DNA of 64,000 bases from positions 1 to 64,000 of the forward strand of contig NZ_JAWXRD010000037.1 in the NCBI RefSeq assembly GCF_033843265.1. The letters are read 5' to 3'. Below, in pieces: positions 25,426 through 33,087 of this stretch. Origin of the DNA: Scandinavium lactucae. Lineage in GTDB: Bacteria > Pseudomonadota > Gammaproteobacteria > Enterobacterales > Enterobacteriaceae. The notes under the pieces are model-generated. The model was not told where the DNA came from. It searched no databases and was given only the letters and a program-made list of their open reading frames with translations. A program made the translations under genes and the position numbers. How positions within the stretch are numbered: the first letter of the stretch is position 1; every line of letters begins with the position of its first letter.

Positions 25426-26721
25426 ATGTCCAAAATCGTTAAAGTCATCGGTCGTGAAATCATCGACTCCCGTGGTAACCCGACTGTTGAAGCCGAAGTA
25501 CACCTGGAAGGTGGTTTCGTCGGTATGGCAGCAGCACCATCAGGTGCTTCTACTGGTTCCCGCGAAGCTCTGGAGCTGCGCGATGGCGACAAATCCCGTT
25601 TCATGGGTAAAGGCGTACTGAAAGCTGTTGGCGCTGTAAACGGCCCAATCGCTCAGGCTATCCTTGGCAAAGATGCCAAAGATCAGGCTGGCATCGACAA
25701 GATCATGATCGATCTGGACGGTACTGAAAACAAATCCAACTTCGGCGCTAACGCGATCCTGGCTGTGTCTCTGGCTAACGCCAAAGCTGCTGCAGCTTCT
25801 AAAGGTCAGCCGCTGTTCGAACACATTGCTGAACTGAACGGTACTCCGGGCAAATACTCCATGCCGGTTCCGATGATGAACATCATCAACGGTGGTGAGC
25901 ACGCAGACAACAACGTTGATATTCAGGAATTCATGATTCAGCCTGTTGGCGCGAAAACCCTGAAAGAAGCGGTACGTATGGGTTCTGAAGTGTTCCACAA
26001 CCTGGCTAAAGTTCTGAAAGCTAAAGGCATGAACACTGCAGTTGGTGACGAAGGTGGCTATGCGCCAAACCTGGGTTCCAACGCTGAAGCTCTGGCTGTT
26101 ATCGCTGAAGCGGTTAAAGCAGCTGGCTACGAGCTGGGCAAAGACATCACTCTGGCGATGGACTGTGCAGCTTCTGAATTCTACAAAGACGGTAAATACG
26201 TTCTGGCTGGCGAAGGCAACAAAGCGTTCACCTCTGAAGAATTCACCCACTTCCTGGAAGATCTGACCAAGCAGTATCCGATCGTTTCCATCGAAGATGG
26301 TCTGGACGAATCTGATTGGGATGGTTTCGCATACCAGACCAAAGTGCTGGGCGACAAAATCCAGCTGGTTGGTGACGATCTGTTCGTAACCAACACCAAG
26401 ATCCTGAAAGAAGGCATCGACAAAGGCATCGTTAACTCCATCCTGATCAAATTCAACCAGATCGGTTCTCTGACCGAAACTCTGGCTGCAATCAAGATGG
26501 CAAAAGACGCTGGCTACACTGCAGTCATCTCTCACCGTTCTGGTGAAACTGAAGATGCAACTATCGCTGACCTGGCGGTAGGTACTGCTGCAGGCCAGAT
26601 CAAAACCGGTTCCATGAGCCGTTCTGACCGCGTTGCTAAATACAACCAGCTGATTCGTATCGAAGAAGCACTGGGCGAAAAAGCACCGTACAACGGTCTG
26701 AAAGAGATCAAAGGTCAGTAA
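25426..26721 (+). CDS. eno: Enolase
   Basis: Enolase converts 2-phosphoglycerate to phosphoenolpyruvate in glycolysis and is also a component of the RNA degradosome. The 431-residue protein has the metal-binding aspartate/glutamate segments (AMDCAASEF, SIEDGLDESDWDG, LVGDDLFVTN) and the signature ILIKFNQIGSLTET with catalytic lysine near 341. The ATG at 25426 (MSKIVKVIGREI) has AGGAAA just upstream. The codon choice is visibly more biased than in its neighbours (AAA, GGT and CTG preferred), as expected for a very highly expressed gene. Confidence 0.98.
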   Translation: MSKIVKVIGREIIDSRGNPTVEAEVHLEGGFVGMAAAPSGASTGSREALELRDGDKSRFMGKGVLKAVGAVNGPIAQAILGKDAKDQAGIDKIMIDLDGTENKSNFGANAILAVSLANAKAAAASKGQPLFEHIAELNGTPGKYSMPVPMMNIINGGEHADNNVDIQEFMIQPVGAKTLKEAVRMGSEVFHNLAKVLKAKGMNTAVGDEGGYAPNLGSNAEALAVIAEAVKAAGYELGKDITLAMDCAASEFYKDGKYVLAGEGNKAFTSEEFTHFLEDLTKQYPIVSIEDGLDESDWDGFAYQTKVLGDKIQLVGDDLFVTNTKILKEGIDKGIVNSILIKFNQIGSLTETLAAIKMAKDAGYTAVISHRSGETEDATIADLAVGTAAGQIKTGSMSRSDRVAKYNQLIRIEEALGEKAPYNGLKEIKGQ

Positions 26722-26745
26722 TTCATTACTGTCGCTTTACGCTAT

Positions 26746-26771
26746 AAAAACCCGCTTCGGCGGGTTTTTTA
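26746..26771 (+). terminator. Intrinsic terminator of eno
   Basis: CCCGC-TTCG-GCGGG (26751-26764) flanked by AAAAA on the left and TTTTTTATT on the right is a textbook terminator 25 bp past the eno stop. Confidence 0.95.
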
Positions 26772-26863
26772 TTGCCTGGAAAACGCGGCGGGGCAGCTGC
26801 TTGTCTCGCCGTGGCGCGCCAAATCTGCGATACTTACACTTTACTCCCTTCACAGAGATGACT

Positions 26864-27535
26864 ATGCAGTACCCGATTAACGAAATGTTCCAGACCCTGC
26901 AAGGCGAGGGTTACTTCACCGGCGTTCCCGCCATTTTTATTCGACTACAGGGATGCCCGGTTGGCTGTGCGTGGTGCGATACCAAACATACCTGGGACAT
27001 GCTGGAAGATCGGGAAGTGTCTCTGTTCAGCATTCTGGCGAAAACCAAAGAAAGCGACAAATGGGGCGCGGGCACGCCGGAAGATCTGCTGACGGCGATC
27101 GGCCGTCAGGGCTGGACCGCGCGCCATGTGGTCATCACCGGCGGCGAACCCTGCATTCACGATTTAACCCCGCTGACCACGCTGCTGGAACAAAACGGTT
27201 ACAGCTGCCAGATTGAAACCAGCGGTACCCACGAAGTCCGCTGCTCTCACGCCACCTGGGTGACCGTGTCGCCGAAGGTGAACATGCGCGGCGGATATGA
27301 AGTCCTGCCTCAGGCCCTACAGCGTGCCGACGAGATTAAACATCCGGTAGGACGGATGCGTGACATTGAAGCGCTGGATGAACTGTTAGAGACGCTGACC
27401 GACGATAAACAGCGTGTCATCGCCTTGCAGCCCATCAGCCAGAAAGACGATGCCACCCGCCTGTGCATTGAGACCTGTATCGCCCGCAACTGGCGTTTGT
27501 CGATGCAGACGCACAAATACCTGAATATCGCCTGA
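26864..27535 (+). CDS. queE: 7-carboxy-7-deazaguanine synthase QueE
   Basis: QueE is the radical SAM enzyme that contracts 6-carboxy-tetrahydropterin (product of QueD, also in this window) to 7-carboxy-7-deazaguanine on the way to queuosine. The 223-residue protein has the cluster motif CPVGCAWC (Cys31, 35 and 38), which is C-x3-C-x2-C, and the GGEPC SAM motif near residue 90. I chose the ATG at 26864 (MQYPINEMFQTLQGEG); another ATG lies 6 bases upstream. It converges on ygcE. Confidence 0.95.
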   Translation: MQYPINEMFQTLQGEGYFTGVPAIFIRLQGCPVGCAWCDTKHTWDMLEDREVSLFSILAKTKESDKWGAGTPEDLLTAIGRQGWTARHVVITGGEPCIHDLTPLTTLLEQNGYSCQIETSGTHEVRCSHATWVTVSPKVNMRGGYEVLPQALQRADEIKHPVGRMRDIEALDELLETLTDDKQRVIALQPISQKDDATRLCIETCIARNWRLSMQTHKYLNIA

Positions 27536-27542
27536 TAAATAC

Positions 27543-27560
27543 GCCGGGTATTCGCCCGGC
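27543..27560. terminator. Hairpin between convergent queE and ygcE
   Basis: GCCGGG-TATTCG-CCCGGC forms a 6-bp stem between the two converging stop codons. No strong T run is present, so it is only a candidate bidirectional terminator. Confidence 0.45.
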
Positions 27561-27574
27561 ATATTCTCCCCGCG

Positions 27575-29053
27575 TTACGCGTTCGACCAGCTCTGAATGG
27601 CATCCACGTTATCCAGATTGCCATGGAAAACTTCATACGATTTTTTCAGAATCGGATCGGTATGGCGGGTCAGCTCTTTGAAGATCCCTGTGTTCATCGC
27701 CTCATAGCGCGCCGCATGGCTTGCCACTGGGGTAAATACATCTTTGACCCGCACCATGTTATCTACCGCTTGCTGATATGACGAATAGAGGCCTAACCCA
27801 ACCGCCGTATTGATCGCCGCACCCAGGCTCGCACAGCCATTAATGGCATTGCGTCTGGCGGGTAGGTTAAAGACATCAGCGAAAATCTGCATAAACAAAT
27901 CGCTGTTTGACCCTCCGCCGGTGATGATGATCTGTTTGGCAAAATGCTGCATTTCGCCGCACATGTTGTCGTAGTTATTTTTCAGGGTCAGAGCAATGCT
28001 TTCCAGAATTGAGCGGTAAATCCACGCGTAGTTCATGGTGGCGTTAAACCCAATCATTATCCCGCGCTTGTACGGTTCCCACGGATTCGTCAACCAGTCG
28101 AGCACGGTCATCAGGCCGTCGCACCCCGGCGGTACGTGGCTGGCTTTTTGGTTAAGTAAATCTTCCGGCGAAATCCCCAGCGCATTGGCATCCTGAATCA
28201 GCGATTCGCCGAGCATGTCGCGCAGCCAGCTCACGGTCCACATGCCCTTACGAATGCCGTAGCCTTCGTAGAGCAATGTTTCAGGAATTGAGGACATGAT
28301 CGGCCAGTAGGCCTGTGGATCTTTCGGTAATGCCTTACCGTTCATCATCAAGGCAATATAAGTGCCTAATGAAATCACCGCCGTGTCGTCATCCAGCAGC
28401 CCGGCTCCGAGTGCCTCGACCGCTTTGTCGCTGGTGCTGCAAACAACCGGCAGCCCTTGCGGGAAGCCCGTAGCGTTCGCGGCGTCATGGGTGATATGAC
28501 CCAGCACGGTGCCCGGCATCTGCACACCGAACAGCATTTCACGCGGAATATTGAATTTCTTAAATACCGCCTCGTCGTCGCTCCAGTTCCAGGTCTTATA
28601 ATCCACCGGCCACTGGCCGAAATAGTTGGCAATGTTGTCTTTGCGTTCGCCGGTTAAGCGGTGCGAGAGATAGCCGGAAAACGACGTGACGTACGCCACG
28701 TCTTGTTGCGAATGTTCATAAGGACGCGTCACACGGGCATCCTGCCAGCTGATCAGCTGTGCGGCGGGCGTGCCATCGGCTTTTAACAGCGCACGGCAGC
28801 AGCGAATCGACCCCAGGCCAATGCCGACAATATCCTCCGGCTGGCCGGTAAACTGACGCATCAGGTCTTGCCCGGCGGCACACAGTGAGGTCCAGAGATC
28901 GTCATCAGGATGCTCCACGGTATCGGCATCCGGGGTGTGCATCGGCTGTAGCATACCTTTTCCTTCGCACACCACGTTTCCTTTCAGGTCGTACATCACC
29001 ACTTTGGTGCTCTGACTTCCGCCATCGATTCCAATGATGTATTGATTAGACAT
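27575..29053 (-). CDS. ygcE: FGGY-family carbohydrate kinase YgcE
   Basis: YgcE belongs to the FGGY sugar/polyol kinases (xylulokinase, glycerol kinase, gluconokinase superfamily). It should phosphorylate a sugar or polyol with ATP; its substrate is not established. The 492-residue protein has the N-terminal phosphate motif IIGIDGGSQSTKVVMYDLKG and the C-terminal FGGY-type signature IIITGGGSNSDLFMQIFADV. Length equals the E. coli homologue. It is second gene of the yqcE-ygcE operon, so the paired transporter YqcE probably supplies its substrate. A phosphorylated product could be the ligand of the GlpP-like YgcP encoded nearby (inference). Confidence 0.9.
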   Translation of the reverse strand: MSNQYIIGIDGGSQSTKVVMYDLKGNVVCEGKGMLQPMHTPDADTVEHPDDDLWTSLCAAGQDLMRQFTGQPEDIVGIGLGSIRCCRALLKADGTPAAQLISWQDARVTRPYEHSQQDVAYVTSFSGYLSHRLTGERKDNIANYFGQWPVDYKTWNWSDDEAVFKKFNIPREMLFGVQMPGTVLGHITHDAANATGFPQGLPVVCSTSDKAVEALGAGLLDDDTAVISLGTYIALMMNGKALPKDPQAYWPIMSSIPETLLYEGYGIRKGMWTVSWLRDMLGESLIQDANALGISPEDLLNQKASHVPPGCDGLMTVLDWLTNPWEPYKRGIMIGFNATMNYAWIYRSILESIALTLKNNYDNMCGEMQHFAKQIIITGGGSNSDLFMQIFADVFNLPARRNAINGCASLGAAINTAVGLGLYSSYQQAVDNMVRVKDVFTPVASHAARYEAMNTGIFKELTRHTDPILKKSYEVFHGNLDNVDAIQSWSNA

Positions 29054-29079
29054 TGTCCTTCTCCTTTAAAGAATCCCCG

Positions 29080-30381
29080 TCACTGGCCCAAGCTTTCCGT
29101 CGCCATTGACGCTACATTTTCTGTTTCCCGGCTGACGGCGCGAATTTTGCGAAACAGCAGGAAGGTAAAGACGATAACCATGCACACCGCGCCAAGCCCC
29201 ATCAGCCACATATTGCGATACGCCTCTTCAGCAGGGAGTGTGTCCTGCCAGTGGCCGACAATCGGGTAAACGAAGACATCTGGCAGGAAGCCAATTACCG
29301 AGCAGATGCCCACGGTGGTGCCCATGATAAAGGTTGGCGTTCTCGCTTCTCCAGGGCAGGCGAAATAGAGTCCACGCGAGGCATAACAGGTAAAGGCCAG
29401 CAGCAAAATGAGGCCAATCCCGACGGCAACCGACTGCGGATGATTGTTGGTTGCCAACAGTGCCATCAGCGTCAGGGCGCTCACCACCGACAGGATCTGG
29501 ATAACGCGCGTGGGTGACTTCACCCGGCTATAGGTGGTGATTATTCCGCCCAGCGGGCCACAGAATGCGCGGAAGATTTTGTTGATGACGATCCCCATAT
29601 AGCTCGCCGCTACCAGCGACATGCCGTACATCTCGGTCAGATAGTTGGTGGAATAGCTGAGGATCGCATAGATGGTATACACGCCGAAAATAATCAGACT
29701 GCAATACCAGGTGGTGCTGATGCGTAGTACCGAAAGAATGTCGCTGAACTGGAATGCTTTTTTCTCGCTCGGCTTGCTCGCGTCACTTGGATTAACTCCG
29801 TCGGCGACAAAGAACCAACACAGGATCCCCAGCAGAATGTAGACCACGCTGTAGATCAGAATCACCGTTTTCAGGCTGTTCGGATCCTCAGGGTCAAAGC
29901 GCGAAAAGGCCCACATGGTGAATACCGCCAGCGACATCACTCCCACGCCGCGCAATCCCTCCATCCAGCCCATAATCTTGCCTTGCTCGCTGCTGTCACC
30001 GAGCATCGAGGCGGCTTTGATCGACACCGACCACAGCATCAGAATCGTGGTCATTGCGAACGCCACCTGAATCAGCAACATCACCCACAGCGGCGGATAG
30101 GTGGCCATCACCAATCCGAGCAAACCCGTGATAATCATTGCCGAGGTAATCATTTTGCGATGGGAAAATTTATCGGCTATAACCCCGCTGGGGGCATACA
30201 GAATAATTGCGGTTATTCCGAAAGTACTCATGATCAAGCCTATTTCGGTATTGCTAAAACCCATGAATTTTGCCATGGGAATTTGGTAGATATAGCGTAA
30301 ATAAGCTAAATCAAAGCTCACGCCACCGCTAAAGCTAATAATTGCGAGGGTTATCCAGCGGTGCCAGGGGGAATGTTGCAT
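29080..30381 (-). CDS. yqcE: MFS transporter YqcE
   Basis: The 433-residue protein is a major facilitator with about 12 transmembrane helices. The helix 2-3 loop carries the MFS motif as APSGVIADKFSHRK. Relatives include hexuronate/sugar-phosphate-type transporters, but the substrate is unknown. It heads the yqcE-ygcE operon and is divergent from ygcW. Its leader contains an intrinsic terminator at 30429-30476, so expression must depend on read-through or antitermination if transcription starts upstream of it. The ribosome site (GAGAAATTGCT before the ATG) is weak. Confidence 0.88.
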   Translation of the reverse strand: MQHSPWHRWITLAIISFSGGVSFDLAYLRYIYQIPMAKFMGFSNTEIGLIMSTFGITAIILYAPSGVIADKFSHRKMITSAMIITGLLGLVMATYPPLWVMLLIQVAFAMTTILMLWSVSIKAASMLGDSSEQGKIMGWMEGLRGVGVMSLAVFTMWAFSRFDPEDPNSLKTVILIYSVVYILLGILCWFFVADGVNPSDASKPSEKKAFQFSDILSVLRISTTWYCSLIIFGVYTIYAILSYSTNYLTEMYGMSLVAASYMGIVINKIFRAFCGPLGGIITTYSRVKSPTRVIQILSVVSALTLMALLATNNHPQSVAVGIGLILLLAFTCYASRGLYFACPGEARTPTFIMGTTVGICSVIGFLPDVFVYPIVGHWQDTLPAEEAYRNMWLMGLGAVCMVIVFTFLLFRKIRAVSRETENVASMATESLGQ

Positions 30382-30428
30382 AGCAATTTCTCGAGTTAGT
30401 GGAGCATGTTAAGGGACGAAAAAAAGAC

Positions 30429-30476
30429 AAAAAAAAGAGAAAAGTAAGCCGCCTTTGCAGGTGGATTACTTTTCTC
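30429..30476 (-). terminator. Leader terminator (attenuator) upstream of yqcE
   Basis: On the minus strand the arms at 30476-30460 (GAGAAAAGTAATCCACC) and 30453-30437 (GGCGGCTTACTTTTCTC) pair over 17 positions. One mismatch and one G-T pair interrupt the stem, the loop is 6 nt, and eight T residues follow at once (30436-30429). It lies inside the 5' leader of yqcE, about 48 bp before its ATG. No minus-strand gene ends upstream of it, because ygcW is divergent, so it is best read as an attenuator. Confidence 0.85.
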
Positions 30477-30491
30477 AGGGTCTCCAGTAAT
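30465..30491 (-). promoter_or_regulatory. Candidate antiterminator hairpin in the yqcE leader
   Basis: Minus-strand ATTACT (30491-30486) pairs perfectly with AGTAAT (30470-30465) around the 15-nt loop GGAGACCCTGAGAAA. The 3' arm and part of the loop belong to the 5' arm of the terminator at 30429-30476, so the two structures exclude each other. The element matches the one in the ygcW leader (30636-30662) in stem length, loop length and 11 of 15 loop positions, with compensatory stem changes. The function is inferred. Confidence 0.65.
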
Positions 30492-30531
30492 TGCCATTAC
30501 AAATATCACGAGAGATTTTTCTCAAGTGTGA

Positions 30532-30562
30532 GAATAATCACGATTCTTACCATTGATTATTC
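30532..30562. promoter_or_regulatory. Inverted repeat, candidate operator overlapping a yqcE -10 box
   Basis: GAATAATCA (30532-30540) and TGATTATTC (30554-30562) are perfect inverted arms with a 13-bp spacer. An overlapping second repeat, GTGAGAAT (30528-30535) with ATTCTTAC (30543-30550), matches at 7 of 8 positions. The minus-strand sequence AATAAT (30561-30556) is a good -10 box for yqcE and lies in the right arm. No cognate repressor gene is evident nearby. Confidence 0.5.
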
Positions 30563-30583
30563 TAGGGTGGTGAAAATCATCTC

Positions 30584-30633
30584 TGTGAGTGTCATCACAT
30601 TAGCGCGTCAAACGCTGTGCTACAAATTGGACA
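30584..30633 (+). promoter_or_regulatory. Perfect CRP site and class II promoter for ygcW
   Basis: TGTGA-GTGTCA-TCACA (30584-30599) is a perfect consensus CRP site. A -10-like TACAAA lies at 30621-30626, predicting a start near 30633, exactly 41.5 bp from the CRP centre. The same site could serve divergent yqcE transcription (start near 30549). The region as a whole fills the 344-bp gap between yqcE and ygcW. Confidence 0.7.
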
Positions 30634-30635
30634 CA

Positions 30636-30662
30636 GTTACCAGAGAATATGAGAAAGGTGAC
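30636..30662 (+). promoter_or_regulatory. Candidate antiterminator hairpin in the ygcW leader
   Basis: GTTACC (30636-30641) pairs with GGTGAC (30657-30662; one G-T pair) around the 15-nt loop AGAGAATATGAGAAA. It would begin about 4 nt after the predicted transcript start. Its 3' part (30653-30662) is also the base of the terminator stem at 30653-30691, so the hairpins are mutually exclusive. Loop consensus with the yqcE leader is xGAGAxxxTGAGAAA. Confidence 0.65.
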
Positions 30663-30700
30663 TTCCCTCTTACCGGGGGAAGTTGCCTTTCTTTTTTTTT
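30653..30700 (+). terminator. Leader terminator (attenuator) upstream of ygcW
   Basis: GAAAGGTGACTTCCC (30653-30667) pairs with GGGAAGTTGCCTTTC (30677-30691) over all 15 positions (two are G-T pairs). Nine T residues follow (30692-30700), only 25 bp before the ygcW ATG. Because yqcE is divergent, the only transcript that can meet it is the ygcW transcript itself. Confidence 0.9.
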
Positions 30701-30725
30701 GCCTAAAGGATTTTGGAGCCAAATT

Positions 30726-31511
30726 ATGTCTATCGAGTCGCTTAACGCATTTTCAATGGATTTCTTCTCCCTGAAGGGGAAAACCGCCATCGTTACCGGT
30801 GGCAACAGCGGTCTGGGTCAGGCGTTTGCGATGGCGCTGGCGAAAGCCGGGGCTAACCTGTTCATTCCGAGCTTCATCAAAGATAACGGCGAAACCCGTG
30901 AAATGATTGAGCAACAGGGCGTCCAGGTTGATTTCATGGCAGTGGATATCACCGCCGAAGGCGCGCCGCGTAAGATTATCGCCGCCTGTTGTGAACGCTT
31001 CGGAACCGTGGATATTCTGGTCAATAACGCCGGAATTTGTAAGCTGAACAAGGTGCTGGATTTTGGCCGTGCTGACTGGGACCCCATGATTGATGTCAAC
31101 CTGACCGCCGCATTTGAATTAAGCCACGAGGCGGCCAAAATTATGATCCCGCAAAAAAGCGGTAAAATTATTAATATTTGCTCGCTATTTTCTTATTTAG
31201 GTGGCCAGTGGTCACCTGCCTATTCCGCCACTAAACACGCCCTCGCAGGTTTTACTAAAGCTTATTGTGATGAATTGGGTCAGTACAATATTCAGGTTAA
31301 TGGGATTGCGCCGGGGTATTACGCCACGGAAATCACCACCGCTACCCGGAGTAATCCTGAAACCAATCAGCGCGTCCTGGATCATATTCCAGCCAACCGT
31401 TGGGGCGATACCCAGGATTTAATGGGAGCGATGGTGTATCTCTCCAGTCGGGCTTCTGATTATGTCAATGGTCATTTGTTGGTGGTTGATGGCGGATATT
31501 TGGTCCGTTAA
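30726..31511 (+). CDS. ygcW: SDR-family NAD(P)-dependent oxidoreductase YgcW
   Basis: YgcW is a classical short-chain dehydrogenase/reductase of 261 residues. It has the cofactor motif TGGNSGLGQAF near 23-33, NNAG near 103, and a catalytic Ser-x-Tyr-x3-Lys set (SLFSYLG, then YSATKHALAGF with Tyr about 171 and Lys about 175). It resembles gluconate 5-dehydrogenase-type enzymes, and the substrate is unknown. The ATG at 30726 has GGAG seven bases upstream. The open frame reaches back to 30399, but that stretch is the regulatory leader. It is followed by ygcU, ygcS, ygcR and ygcQ on the same strand, probably as one operon. Confidence 0.93.
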   Translation: MSIESLNAFSMDFFSLKGKTAIVTGGNSGLGQAFAMALAKAGANLFIPSFIKDNGETREMIEQQGVQVDFMAVDITAEGAPRKIIAACCERFGTVDILVNNAGICKLNKVLDFGRADWDPMIDVNLTAAFELSHEAAKIMIPQKSGKIINICSLFSYLGGQWSPAYSATKHALAGFTKAYCDELGQYNIQVNGIAPGYYATEITTATRSNPETNQRVLDHIPANRWGDTQDLMGAMVYLSSRASDYVNGHLLVVDGGYLVR

Positions 31512-31577
31512 GTGTGATACCCGTTTGATTTGGTGGTTTCTGCTGTTTATTAACGTTTAAATCAGAAAGGAAATATT

Positions 31578-33032
31578 ATGTCGTTATCCCGCGAAGCAAT
31601 AGTTGAACAGATAAAAGAGATCGTCGGCCCCGAACGTGTAGTCACCGATGAGAATGTGCTGAAGAAAAATAGCGTCGATCGATTCAGAAAATACGCTGAT
31701 ATTCACGGGGTGTTCACCCTGCCGCTGCCTGCCGCAGTGGTTAAGCTCGGCTCGACCCAGCAGGTGTCGCAGGTACTCTCGTTTATGAATCAGCACAAAA
31801 TCAACGGGGTACCGCGCACCGGGGCTTCCGCGACGGAAGGCGGCCTGGAGACGGTGGTGAAAAACTCGCTGGTGCTCGATGGCTCCGGGATGAACAAAAT
31901 TATCGATATTGATATCGAGAATATGCAGGCCACCGCGCAGTGCGGTGTCCCGCTGGAAGTGCTGGAAAATGCCCTGCGCACTAAGGGCTACACTACCGGC
32001 CACTCACCCCAGTCTAAGCCATTGGCGCAGATGGGTGGCCTGGTGGCGACCCGCAGTATCGGCCAGTTCTCCACGCTGTATGGTGCGATCGAAGATATGG
32101 TGGTTGGGCTTGAAGCCGTGCTGGCGGATGGCACCATTACCCGCATCAAAAACGTGCCGCGCCGCGCCGCCGGGCCGGACATTCGCCACATCATCATCGG
32201 TAACGAAGGCGCGCTGTGCTACATCACTGAAGTAACAGTGAAAATTTTCAAATTCACCCCAGAAAATAATCTGTTCTACGGCTACATTCTGGATGAGATG
32301 AAAACCGGCTTTGAGATCCTGCGCGAAGTGATGGTGGAAGGTTATCGTCCGTCGATTGCCCGCCTGTACGACGCCGAAGATGGCACCCAGCACTTCACCC
32401 ATTTCGCCGAAGGCAAATGCGTGATGATCTTTATGGCGGAAGGCAACCCGCGCATGGCTCGCGCCACCGGGGAAGGTATCGCCGAGATTGTGGCCCGTTA
32501 TCCGCAGTGCAAGCGCGTGGACAGTAAGCTCATCGAAAACTGGTTCAACAATCTCAACTGGGGTCCGGATAAAGTCGCCGCCGAACGGGTGCACATCCTC
32601 AAAACGGGCAACATGGGCTTTACCACTGAAGTCTCCGGTGACTGGAGCAGCATCAATCAGATTTACGAGCGCGTGATTCACCGCATCCGCACCGAGTTCC
32701 CGCATGCCGAAGACATCACCATGCTCGGTGGTCACTCGTCGCACAGCTACATCAACGGCACCAACATGTACTTCGTCTATGACTACAACGTGGTGGACTG
32801 CAAGCCGGAAGATGAAATCGATAAGTACCATAATCCGCTGAATAAAATTATCTGCGAAGAGACCATTCGTCTCGGCGGATCAATGGTGCATCACCACGGG
32901 ATCGGTAAGCACCGTGTGCACTGGAGTAAAGCGGAGCACGGTACCGCCTGGGCGCTGTTGGAAGGGCTGAAAAAGCAGTTCGATCCGAACGGCATCATGA
33001 ACGCCGGAACAATTTATCCGCTTGAAAAATAA
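31578..33032 (+). CDS. ygcU: FAD-linked oxidase YgcU (AGPS/D-lactate dehydrogenase-like)
   Basis: The 484-residue protein is a FAD_binding_4 / FAD-oxidase C-terminal family member. Its nearest relatives are alkyldihydroxyacetonephosphate synthase and D-2-hydroxyacid dehydrogenases. The FAD-binding PCMH fold includes PRTGASATEGG near 77-87 and the GGLVATRSIGQFSTLYGAIEDMVVG segment (about 153-177). A C-terminal MVHHHGIGKHR is typical of the family's cofactor/active site. It should oxidise a hydroxyacid or polyol-like substrate and hand electrons to the neighbouring ETF pair YgcR/YgcQ. Substrate unknown. The RBS is AAAGGAAATATT. Confidence 0.92.
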   Translation: MSLSREAIVEQIKEIVGPERVVTDENVLKKNSVDRFRKYADIHGVFTLPLPAAVVKLGSTQQVSQVLSFMNQHKINGVPRTGASATEGGLETVVKNSLVLDGSGMNKIIDIDIENMQATAQCGVPLEVLENALRTKGYTTGHSPQSKPLAQMGGLVATRSIGQFSTLYGAIEDMVVGLEAVLADGTITRIKNVPRRAAGPDIRHIIIGNEGALCYITEVTVKIFKFTPENNLFYGYILDEMKTGFEILREVMVEGYRPSIARLYDAEDGTQHFTHFAEGKCVMIFMAEGNPRMARATGEGIAEIVARYPQCKRVDSKLIENWFNNLNWGPDKVAAERVHILKTGNMGFTTEVSGDWSSINQIYERVIHRIRTEFPHAEDITMLGGHSSHSYINGTNMYFVYDYNVVDCKPEDEIDKYHNPLNKIICEETIRLGGSMVHHHGIGKHRVHWSKAEHGTAWALLEGLKKQFDPNGIMNAGTIYPLEK

Positions 33033-33040
33033 TATCTATA

Positions 33041-33065
33041 ACGGCTTCTCCCGTGGGGAAGCCGT
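33041..33065 (+). repeat. Intercistronic hairpin between ygcU and ygcS
   Basis: ACGGCTTC (33041-33048) pairs with GAAGCCGT (33058-33065) and the stem extends inward to an 11-bp stem with a 3-nt loop. There is no T run, so it is more likely an mRNA stability element than a terminator. Confidence 0.5.
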
Positions 33066-33087
33066 ACTTATTATCTCAGGGGGAGCC

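Noticed and set aside
25540..26535. 331-residue minus-strand ORF antisense to eno
   Set aside because: Phe/Val/Gln-rich mirror of the biased enolase codons; not a gene.
30399..30725. N-terminal extension of ygcW by 109 codons
   Set aside because: The sequence is the divergent regulatory region with CRP site and terminator; the peptide has no conserved features.
33041..33065. ygcU-ygcS hairpin as a third antiterminator/terminator switch
   Set aside because: No T run, and no match to the xGAGAxxxTGAGAAA loop.
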